From Myoxocephalus aenaeus (Eukaryota > Chordata > Actinopteri > Perciformes > Cottidae), in assembly GCA_038501785.1 (NCBI GenBank), contig JBAMJR010000013.1:4084001-4148000 (forward strand): 64,000 nt of DNA, read 5' to 3'. Position 1 is the stretch's first letter; each line of letters opens with the position of its first letter. The position numbers were made by a program, and so were the translations under genes. Positions 12,848 through 22,558 of this stretch are shown here, piece by piece. The notes below the pieces were generated by a model. It was not told the DNA's origin, made no database searches, and worked only from the letters and a program-made list of their open reading frames with translations.

Positions 12848-15650
12848 ATGGCTTCTCTTGACAGGGTAAAAGTATTAGTCTTAGGAGATTCCGGTAAGTG
12901 TAATACTATTTCGGAATTCGTAATCCAACGTGAACTTGAATGTATATTTGTAAATACATATGTTTTGTTCTGGGTAAATAAATATCACACGGGTTGCAAC
13001 CCTTGTAATCTTTAACTGGGACGTCAAGCTCCTGTCCAAAGTCTGGAGTAGTGTTAGTAGTTAGTTACTCTGTAAACCTGCATACGTGAAATAAAGGTGG
13101 ACCAGCAATAGCCGAATTAAAAAGTGACATCCAACAGCTCGTTAAAGATATTTACTGATGTTTAAAATGGTATATGCTTTGATGGAAACTGAGGATATGT
13201 TACAATGACCAGTTTTTACAATGGAGGCACGTGCCATGTACAAGTGAACCACTTCTTCATTGTCTCGCAATCAGCAGTAGGAACTACATACAAGTACATC
13301 AAGACTGAAAGCCAAACATTATGATCTACTGGAATATAACGTCTGTTATTGCATGAGTGTATACTGATCTCATCAAAAGTGTAAGTCATCCACCCACATT
13401 ATCTTTTGCAGGGGTGGGCAAGTCTTCCTTGGTCCATCTGCTGTGTCAGAATCAGGTGTTAGGAAATCCATCATGGACTGTTGGTTGTTCTGTGGATGTA
13501 CGGGTAAGCAGGTTGAATATCTCATTTACTAAATGTGATTGAGATAAGGTCTAAAATGATGCTGCAGGCCTTTTTAAAATAGCCTCAGATAAACTGTATA
13601 CAACAACCTTTTTAAATACCACAATTTGTAAAGGCTGAAATGTTGGAACCACACATGGTCCAAGAAATCATGCCAGGCACTTCATACACTGACAGGAAAA
13701 CATATGCTTGATATTAGTTGAATAAATACAAGTATGATTCACAGTGGGGGAAGAAGTATTCAGAAAAAAATAGCAATACTACAGTCCAGACGTACTCAGT
13801 TAAATAAAAGTAACACATTCAGATAGATTTTTATTTTTAAGTAAAAGCATTAGCATCAAAATAATAACTCGGAACAGATCATCTCAGAATACTATATATT
13901 ATATTGGTGGATTATAATATTTCATGCATTAATGTGTATTTCACTTTATTGTTGCAGCTGGTCAAAGGTGGAGCTAATGAATACAAATGTTTAGTAGTAC
14001 TACAGTATTTGAGTGAATTTATCTAGTTATTTCCTTCCACTGACGACTCAAAACATTCATGTCAGATAAAGATTTGCAGAGCACTCACATTTTACAGATG
14101 CTTAGAGGACAACATAATTGAAGAAGGGTCAAAATAACTATTCAACTACAGGTCCAGGACTATAAGGAGGGAACCCCGGAAGAGAAAACCTACTACATTG
14201 AACTCTGGGATGTCGGAGGATCTCTTGGCAGTGCCAGCAGTATCAAAAGCACCAGAGCTGTCTTTTACAATTCAGTTAATGGTAAAGATGATTTAAAATG
14301 GTTATTTCAGGAAATCTGGAATTGTTAGCGTTGCTAATATTTAGTTGTCATTTTCTCTCCTCCTTTTTTTCAGGAATTATGTTGGTACACGATTTAACAA
14401 ATAAGAAATCGTCTCAGAATCTCTACCGCTGGTCACTAGAAGCTTTAAGCAAGGATTCTTCTCCAACAGGAGTTATCGTTTCAAATGGGTGAGTAGACGT
14501 GTCATGATATTGTTTTGTTTTCATGGGGTTTAAAATGTGTATATACACGCTGACACAGTTGTTAAAGATATTAAATTGTGAATGGAAGTCTTTGATACTG
14601 AGGAGTTTTCTCCCTGCAGTGACTATGACCGAGAGCAGTTTGCTGAGAACTCGGTGCCTTTGTTGCTGATTGGCACCAAGTTTGACCAGATCCCAGACAG
14701 CAAACGCAATGAAGTTCTCACACGGACGACCTTCCTGTCTGAAGACTTCAATGCAGAGGAGTTCAATCTCGTAGGTCAATTTTGTCATTCTTACAAGCTC
14801 TGATCTTAAGCCCATTTTAAATTGAATCTGTGACGTTACTGGCCTCGTTTATGTGTTTAAATATCATCGTTTTGACATTCAAACATAGGTCTCTGTTCCA
14901 GAAATGTTCCACAAAAACATTGTTCCATGATAACAAAACAATTATGAATAAAGCTGTTTACTGAATAAAAGCTGTTTACTGGAACAGTCATAATAATTGT
15001 ATAAATAACAAAATAATCATTTTGATTGACTCACCAATTACTTCTTTCAAATTTCCAAGTGTTAAGTCTCATGTAGGAAAGCATATCTCATGGATGTATA
15101 CAGTGGAAGGCTGGAGCTACAGTAGCCTTATATCCTACAGGGTTTCCTATTCATACGAGCTTCACGGTTAGACACAGACCAAGTTATTTGAATGGTGGTT
15201 ATTTTTCTCTTATAAACCTGTTTGTGAGGTATAGAAAAACATATGCTTTTTCTTGGGTTGATCACCCAGCATTAAAATCCAATCTCTGCATTATAGTCTG
15301 TCACAGAAAAAGGAAATGAAAGACACCTTTTGTCACATTGTAGCCCATTTTATGTATAATTCTGAAAATCTCTGACTTTGGAGGCAGAGACGGCAACACG
15401 CACCTTTTTGATGTAAAGAAACACGTATGCCAGCAGAGCAGTTTGAAAGAAGCTACAATCTCAAACACGTTCTACACGCAGTTGTAAGATGTCTCCTGAG
15501 AAAGAAGAGACTATATTTCTTTCAGGTTTGTGGCTGAAGTGCTATTTTATTTTCCCAGGACTGCACCAACCCGAGATACCTCGCTGCAGGCACATCCAAT
15601 GCAGTGAAGCTCAGCAGGTTCTTTGACAAGGTGAGAAACCCAGAGTTCTG

Positions 15651-15699
<49 letters not shown>

Positions 15700-16316
15700 A
15701 TGTGTATATATATATGTGTATGTATATATATATATGTGTGTGTGTGTGTGTATATATGTGTGTATATATATATATATATATGTGTATATATATGTGTGTG
15801 TGTGTGTATATATATGTCCTACAAATGTCAACATGAATATTACAGTCTGTAACATTTCAAACCCCTTTGACTTGGTCAAGTAGGCCTAGATTTCATGGCA
15901 TTATGTATTATGTAAGGATAATATCAGTAAGAAAATCATGTAATTTCCTTTTTATTCTTGTGATTTTTAACTCATGTCTGACATTGAATTGACGTGATAG
16001 TCGAGTCTGTAACTTCTAACTTTAGTCTTTTTAGTGTAAGGTGCCCCTTTCCAATGTAGATATGGGTATGCAAGTTTTGTATTTAAAAAGTATTGGGCCT
16101 CTCTATCTCCTGAACAGGTAATAGAGAAGAGATATTTCACAAGAGACTCAAGTCCGGTGAGTTTTACATTTCCAGTCTTTAATTTGGTTTCGGTGATAGG
16201 AATTCAGTTGTGACTGTTCCTTTTTTTTAAACGCCGCATTTCTTTCACTTTCTCTGCAGATGACGGGTTTCACAGACAGAAAACGGTTCAACTTCAAAAG
16301 TTTGCACTATGACTGA
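12848..16316 (+). CDS. rabl3: Rab-like protein 3 small GTPase
   Basis: RAS-superfamily GTPase linked in the literature to RAS prenylation chaperones and cell proliferation. Eight exons: 12848-12893, 13412-13503, 14152-14281, 14374-14488, 14620-14770, 15559-15630, 16118-16156 and 16260-16316. They total 702 bases, or 233 aa (human 236). The ATG at 12848 follows a run of A and opens MASLDRVKVLVLGDSG. Visible motifs are the P-loop GDSGVGKSS at residues 13-21 (split by intron 1), the switch II WDVGG at 65-69, and TKFD at 147-150 in place of the usual NKxD. The end, FKSLHYD, has no prenylation cysteines, as known for this family. It is divergent from gtf2e1 and convergent with the downstream protease gene. 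Intron 2 carries a mobile-element relic and intron 6 a TA/TG microsatellite. Confidence 0.97.
13742..14042. mobile_element. Nonautonomous DNA-transposon relic with CAGTGG ends
   Basis: About 301 bases in rabl3 intron 2. It starts CAGTGGGGGAAGAAGTATTC and ends TAGTTATTTCCTTCCACTG, so both ends carry inverted CAGTGG with imperfect extension. The interior has AAGTAAAAGCATTAGC and TACTACAGTATTTGAGTG, matching a common fish element rich in AAGTAAAAGTA and TACTTGAGTAAA motifs. It encodes no protein, and I saw no clean target-site duplication. Family placement (probably hAT-like) is from memory. Confidence 0.65.
15653..15816. repeat. Compound TA/TG microsatellite in rabl3 intron 6
   Basis: About 160 bases of alternating TA and TG tracts starting only about 22 bases after the exon 6 donor at 15630. 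Both tracts are alternating purine-pyrimidine and prone to unusual DNA structure. Length is likely polymorphic. Confidence 0.95.
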
Positions 16317-16458
16317 CAGCAGCTGTGGTCTGTGGTGTGGCAGCAATGCCTCTGGGCTTTAACACCACAAGTGAACCATCACCATCACCCCGCCATACCC
16401 CCGCTATTGTCACCTTTTTCGTCTGTTGTAATGTTTGAAAATGAATTATAATAATTAG

Positions 16459-16464
16459 ATTAAA
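16459..16464 (+). terminator. rabl3: rabl3 poly(A) signal candidate
   Basis: ATTAAA, the commonest variant hexamer, about 145 bases past the rabl3 stop. No AATAAA was noticed between the stop and this site. The convergent protease gene ends at 16764, so the two 3' ends lie close together. Confidence 0.45.
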
Positions 16465-16763
16465 TATGATGACTAATTAATAGTTATGAAGATACATATG
16501 GCCATAGTTGAAAAAACTTCCACAATCATTTTGCAAAAGGGAGTTGAGCACAAAAACAAAGAAACATGCTTCATAGTAAGATGATGGTAATAGGTAAATG
16601 CTATGTGTGTCATAATTCTATATTTTTTTTCACATGCTAAACACTTTGCACCAACTTCAGTCATTATTTTTCAAAACAAAGACCATTAATTCACAAAATG
16701 TTTGCCATGTTGTTTAATAAGCAAGTGAGGAAAGGACAATACTTTTGGCCACAGAAAAGTTGC

Positions 16764-18660
16764 TCATGCAACATTCCCCAATCCTTTCATCACTTTCTTA
16801 ATCCAGGGGATGAAGGCATTGACTTTAGTGAAGACATGAGGATATTTGGGATCATTGCAATCATCTTTCTTGGTAAAAGCTGTTATACCCTGAGGCTTAC
16901 TGTTGCAGATAAGTGGTCCCCCGGAATCCCCCTAAGAGAAAGACAATAGACATGTTGATTAAATATAATGCAAACAAAAAAAAGACTGCACTTGTTTTTG
17001 ATTCATAAAATAAAAAAAGGTTTTCTCCATATTTTCAGCATAATTGATGTTAATGGTTGGTTACTTATTTGCGATCCTGCTTCAAATGCTGTTAGATCGA
17101 TTACCTGGCAAATCCCTCCCTTCTTTTTGTCAAATTTGGTGCAAATCATCTGCTGAGAATTGAAGAATGTTTTCCATATATCTTTGCACTCAAAGCTGAA
17201 TTGTGTCTTCTCCGTGGTCTCCTTCAGTACACTGGAAGACGGCTTATTGGCACCGGTTTGGCCCCAGCCAGCGACGGCACAGTTGATGTGGGCTGGGATT
17301 TTCCCATCTTTCTTAGGTAGTCCGATGGCCTTCACATACCTCGTCAGTGTGGCATTGACTTCTAACTGTGTTAGAGAACAGTGTATATTATGAAACGGTC
17401 TAACCAGTTAAACAGTGTGTTTATGTCCTCTTAAAGCACGATTGGGGGTTTTATGTTGAGCAGTTCACCGCCCACATCCTTCAGTGCAAATGTGTGAAAT
17501 CACCTTGTGCAGCTTTACTTTTGTACAAGACATTGCAAAAAATTATTGCATCAACCCCCATTGCACAAAATACTTCATAAAGACTTTCTTTTCCACACAC
17601 AAAATGTTATATTAACCTTTTACATAGTTTTAGTTTACCTCAAGCAACATGATATCATAGTCGTACGCTCCAGTGAATTTCGGATGCGGGTGGTACTTGG
17701 CCACTTGGATCCGTTGCTGACTTTTCTCTTTCTTGTTTATGTTGTGTGCTCCAAGTACCACCGTCAATGGCACAGGTCTGACAAACAAGTACAATTCATG
17801 TCAAAATATTTAGTTATACTTAGCAATTATACTGCACATCACACTTTGAAAACTTTGCTGATAAAGTACAATGACTTGGAAATACAAATGACTACAATAT
17901 GTGTCATTAAGAAGTCTTTTTCCTAGCTATCTTTGTAAATGACAAGTATGCAGCGACGGGAATAAAACACGTTGTTAATGCTAATAATTAGTACCCGTGA
18001 ACTTGTTAATTGATTGTGAGATCAAAAACAGTTATTTCATTACATTACATTTCATTTCGCTGACGCTTTTATCCGAAGCGACTTACAATGAGTGCATTCA
18101 ATCATGAGTACAAACTCGGAACAATTTTGTCAAGAAAGCCTAACTACAAAGTACAATAAGTGCCATTTAAGTCCTACTAAAGTGTTACTTTCTTTATTCA
18201 AGGTATAGAAAAGATGTGTTTTTGGTTAGTATGAAACTCACTGTTTGCAGTGTGCTGCCGTTAAAACAAAGTCCTCCCGAATGAGCATTCCGCCACAGAG
18301 ATGTTTGTCGTAAAGCTGGAGGGATGCCATGTAGGGCCTGGAATGAGGCTTCGCCACCCTCCCACCCACTATGCCGCTCTCAGAGGCCTCTTACATGCGG
18401 GAGAGAAGGGGAATTAATGCACAGATTACCAAACACAAACAAACATCGTTATTGTTTTAATATTACAGAAAGAAGCTAAATTAAATACTTTTTTCGAACT
18501 TTCCAACCATTAAAAAGGCTCCTTGAAGATCATCCATGATCCCTAAAAACTGCTATTATTTTATAGTCATGTCTCTCCTGGCAATAAAAAAATGTGATCT
18601 CGTCTTACCAGTGAGGGAGAACAGCTGCCAGAAAATGATAACGCAGTATGTGTGGATCAT
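16764..18660 (-). CDS. Granzyme-like secreted serine protease (S1 family)
   Basis: Predicted trypsin-fold protease of the granzyme/mast-cell-protease group. Five exons on the minus strand: 18609-18660, 18242-18389, 17639-17777, 17105-17365 and 16764-16931. They total 768 bases, or 255 aa, and the sizes (148 and 261 for exons 2 and 4) fit granzyme gene structure. Start ATG at 18660, with a hydrophobic signal (CVIIFWQLFSL). The mature N-terminus IVGG is at residue 24, after a short propeptide ending ESG. The catalytic triad is H64 (LTAAHC), D108 (YDYDIMLLE) and S203 (GDSGGPL). The residue equivalent to chymotrypsin 189 is G197, not Asp, so trypsin-like cutting is unlikely. C199 and C225 suggest the 191-220 disulfide is kept, and H232 sits near position 226. 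The basic tail contains WIKKVMK. Granzyme and mast-cell protease names are hard to separate in fish, so no symbol is given. Confidence 0.9.
18043..18195 (-). mobile_element. Teleost interspersed repeat, copy 1
   Basis: Lies in intron 2 of the protease gene. On the minus strand it reads GAGTTTGTACTCATGATTG, then TTGTAAGTCGCTTCGGATAA and AAGCGTCAGCG, ending in ATGTAATGTAATG. It matches a second copy at 24440-24585 in the opposite orientation relative to the plus strand. The TAAGTCGCTTTGGATAAAAG tail is a very common fish repeat end. Boundaries are approximate. Confidence 0.75.
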
Positions 18661-18719
18661 GGTCGTTGTGCAGAAGTAGAAGATGAACAGAGTGGCTGGA
18701 AGTGCTCTTCCTGCCACCA

Positions 18720-18725
18720 TTTATA
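18720..18725 (-). promoter_or_regulatory. TATA box of the granzyme-like gene
   Basis: TATAAA on the minus strand, about 60 bases upstream of the ATG at 18660. This places the start site near 18690 and gives a 5' UTR of about 30 bases. A TATA-driven, tissue-specific promoter fits a granule protease. The distance to the start site is inferred. Confidence 0.55.
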
Positions 18726-19206
18726 TTCAAGTTCCACTACGGAAACTTTGTGGGCAGATGTCATTGTTGCACAGAAGAAATGAGATCACACCTTTCTCAC
18801 TGCAGCATCACACCTTTTTTTGTAAAACTAAACCTGCCAACATGTCTTTTGAGTTGGCACTCATGCATTGTTGTTAATTCATCAATAATCTAAATGTGAA
18901 GCACTTTGCTAAATTCAACTTTGTCCTTGTGCCTCTACAAAAGAATAATGCATTTTGAAAAGACAACTATAGAAAGTTTTAATAAACTAAGCTGCGTCCA
19001 GGATCTTAGGTCCTGTCTACTGGTCCCATCATATTTCCTACCCTAAAAGTCAGAAAGGTTCATATTTAATGTGGGCTATCACAAATGTACTCCCTTGACT
19101 GCTTCTTATTTCATCATCGCTATACATCTACTCCAGAGGAAGAGATTTAAATTGTGCGTTATGGCCACAGTAACCACAATGTGCAAAAGGGTGACACACA
19201 CTGAAC

Positions 19207-19208
<2 letters not shown>

Positions 19209-19297
<89 letters not shown>
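19209..19297. repeat. CA dinucleotide microsatellite
   Basis: About 44 uninterrupted CA units between the protease and UGT genes. Confidence 0.97.
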
Positions 19298-19298
<1 letters not shown>

Positions 19299-20337
19299 GC
19301 TCTAATGTCTATTGCTTATGTATTTTCTCAACCAAAAATAATTTGATGGTGTTTCAAAAACAGACATTCATGTTATCATTTGACTCTAAAGCTCACTGAT
19401 TTTACTCGAAAGCACACTGATTTTAAATTCCGTGTTAAGAGAAGCTGTAAACAATAATAATAATAAAGTTTCGGTTCACCGTACTGATCCTGATAAGCCA
19501 AGCACTTGTCTGCTGGAGGTGTTTTCAGGACTACATTGTCCTCAGATACTTTGTGAATTGCTGAACCTTTATGTGATATATGTGGGTAGAGTAGAAGTCC
19601 ATTTAAGCAGTTCATATTAGTAATTTATTTTGTTTTTATGCAGCAAATACCAGAGGAGGTTGTATGATATACTTAGTCACACCCTTGGTCTGGGAATGTG
19701 GACGAATGCTGTCTGATTAACCCTTCACACATGACTTTTTGGTACGTTTTCATGACTTGAGTATTATTAAACGCATGAAACCAAAGAGAGCTGCAATGGC
19801 TGTTCAAGGTGTCTGGTGTGCACTAGTGTCTACTGCCCACTAGGTGGAGCTGTAGGCATTTAATCTGTCCAAAATACACTCATGAAAGAAAATGAGCCGC
19901 CCAGTTCTCATATAGCACACACACCTTCCTTCTGGCACTGTAACGTGCTATTGTTGATGAGGAATGGCAGTCTTACAATCTACCAGCATATTAACAATAC
20001 ATGATGCATGACACAGCAGCATGACACAGGTTGCAATTGAGAACATTGTGCCTATTTTGAGTTATGAACAGATTAGCAGCTATTTCTGGATTGTATTTGT
20101 TTTCTTTTAGGTTATCTAAGATCTGGTCTGAATGGACCAATGCTAAAGTGATACTGGAACAGATGGTTGTCTAGTTGAACAGGGTCGATGACAATCCTTA
20201 CCTTTTTGTTTGCCCCACAAAAGTGCAGACATGGTACTCGCGCATGTCCATAGGTGGAACTGAAACAGGCTTTGATGGTTCCAGTATTAAGGTATGAAGT
20301 ATTACTCATTCTAAGCTGCCACATAATACATATCTGA

Positions 20338-20376
20338 GGGTCATTTGATAAGGCACAAGGCCTTATCAAAATACCC
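20338..20376. repeat. Inverted repeat / hairpin
   Basis: An 11-base perfect stem (TTTGATAAGGC at 20344-20354, GCCTTATCAAA at 20360-20370) with the 5-base loop ACAAG. The stem extends by four more pairs (GGGT/ACCC) beyond a 2x2 internal mismatch. No function is assigned. Confidence 0.8.
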
Positions 20377-22200
20377 TCATGTGATTTGAGGATGTTGGTC
20401 ACAACATTTTCCATAAACATAAAAGGTTGAGGATTTGCAATTGAACCATGGATGACATCAGGTCGTCAGTCTTCATTTCATTAGCTTCGAACTCAGCTTT
20501 TGACGTCAAGTAAATAACACTTAATATGTCAGTGTTGTGGATTTCGGCTCAGTGAAATGATAAAAGTGGCACATTTAGTATATAAATGTATACTGAAACA
20601 GGTGAGAAATGTAACCTATTGTACAGCAACTTTTAGACTATAGTTTTTTCAGTGGCCACTTGTGCAGTTTGTACAATACAAATTCGAAAAACACAAGTTT
20701 ACACTTTTGAATAGCTTCCTTAACAGGAAGACTTTCCAATACTACTAAATCTATGTGGTTTCCACAAGCAAGACTGCAACCTCTGCAAGGAAGACTGAGA
20801 GGATAAGCAGCGAATGCTGCAGCCACTGTAGTGTGGCTTAAAACACAGACTGTAAATTAATACAGTATTCTGGTAGGGATGACTTCTGTATTCAGAAAGA
20901 AGGGAGCAATATCCAAACTGAGACTTCAGCAGCCATTTGGCTTGCCTATTTTTAGTAGCTCTTTTTCCAAAATAATACAAAATAACATAAAAAGAACTGA
21001 AAGTGGCAATAGTGACATGTCTGATACTCTACCATTAACAATTAGTTAGTAGAAGTCACAGATTTTATTGTATTTTCCAGCAAAAGGAGATTCACCTAAA
21101 ATGACACCATGTTGTCCTGTGTTCTACTTCCACCTGCATGCCACATTTCACAATTGATGTATCTATCTTTACTAACTTACATATTTTGCCCCAATAGAGC
21201 CACATATGTCAAAGCTGACTTAATTTATTATACTGTTTTGTATCTGCATGCATTCTAAAAGGATGTTTAATGGGGATATTCTTCTAGTTTTGTCAAACAA
21301 ACACCACTGAGTCCGATGGAGAGCAGGTGAATTAAATAAAACTCAACACGACCCAGTTCAGAGCTCTGGCTCACAGACTGAGCTGCAGATTCTGCTCACT
21401 TTGAAAGTGTCTTTTGGCTTCTCTCAGCAGAAGCTACAAGATATCCACACCTGCGTCAAAAAGTGTGGAGATAAGAAAATAATTTGTTTCTACGGTAAAA
21501 TAATTGGCTTTTAGATGATGTATCTACAGAGCTTTGGTTGTCAGAAAACTAAAAGCAGCCTGAAGGTCTCAAATGTAACTCTTTGTAAATAACAGCCATC
21601 TCTTCGTGTATCAACAGCCTCTGTGTGTCCTCCGATACATTCCTGTAAACTACAGCTCAGACCTTTGCAGTGATTGTGTTCCTCGTTAGTCAATAGGTAT
21701 TCTCCAGGGAATAATCCCACAAGACGTTGAAAGGAAGAATTTGTCAACTGTTTGGTTAAACGAGTGGAGTAGCAAATTTAAATAGAGTAAATTATGACAT
21801 TTTCTAAAAAATAAGCAACTGATGCCAACAAAAAACAAACAAACAAAACACTTTAGTTCACTTGGTCAGTCAGTGTAGTTTTAACAAGGCTCTTTTTGTG
21901 AATAATTGTCAAGGTTCAAATTCTACTTATTGTTAGCTTGCTAGCTAGCAGGCTAATTCATTAAAACAATGTGCGAATACAGCTATTAGCTAGCGTTGTT
22001 AGCTACATGTCAGTAAACGATTCCACCCACTCAAGAACCAAAGTTAACTCCTGCAGCCTGTAAAACCAAGAAACCTCAATGTAAAGCAGTGTCTCTTTAA
22101 TGTAACTTTATTTATATTGCCCAATATCACAACCTTTTCCAAAATAGATTTTCTTTTTTATAAAAAAAATATTACAGATTAAATCATGACAACATTTACA

Positions 22201-22504
22201 TAGGGTGACCAGACGTCCTCTTTTTCCCGGACATGTCCTCTTTTCGAGACCTAAAAAAAGCGTCCGGCAGGGATTCCAAAAACGTCCGGGATTTTGCTAC
22301 GTCCGGGAAAATAGTTATTACCCCCTTACAAGTTTTGGAAATAGTATCTCCCTCACGTTCCACCTTCTTGCGCAAGCTCTGACTGTAGAGAGAACTGTCA
22401 TTGGTCCACCGATCTCAACGTAAATGTAAGTTCACGGCACCATGCTATACACTACTACTACCCCCCCCCCCCCCCCCCCCACAAACTCAAATCTGGTCAC
22501 CCTA
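22201..22504. mobile_element. MITE with 13-base terminal inverted repeats
   Basis: A 304-base nonautonomous DNA transposon. Left end TAGGGTGACCAGA (22201-22213), right end TCTGGTCACCCTA (22492-22504), perfect inverted repeats. It is flanked by the exact 7-base direct repeat ATTTACA (22194-22200 and 22505-22511), a target-site duplication. The interior has repeated GTCCGGG-type motifs and a 20-base C run, with no transposase frame. The right end is 54 bases beyond the UGT stop codon, so it probably lies in that gene's 3' UTR. The superfamily is unsure: the TAGGG ends suggest hAT, which usually makes 8-base duplications. Confidence 0.9.
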
Positions 22505-22558
22505 ATTTACACCACACGCACGGACACACATATACACACAACATGTACACCACATACA

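Larger units (their letters stand above)
18730..22190. other. Intergenic DNA, no gene recognised
   Basis: No exon-like frame with family similarity was seen. The interval has a long CA microsatellite, a hairpin at 20338-20376, TAGC-rich sequence near 21930-22000, and a fragment reading CTTTATTTATATTGCCCAAT near 22105 that looks like another common fish repeat. Open frames here are short and unspliced. Confidence 0.5.

Noticed and set aside
15547..15879. Tyr/Ile- and His/Thr-rich open frames over the TA/TG tract
   Set aside because: They are translations of a microsatellite inside a rabl3 intron.
21930..22010. TAGC-rich palindromic sequence
   Set aside because: GCTAGC-type runs are frequent in fish noncoding DNA (also near 61.3-61.8 kb). 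No specific element could be defined.
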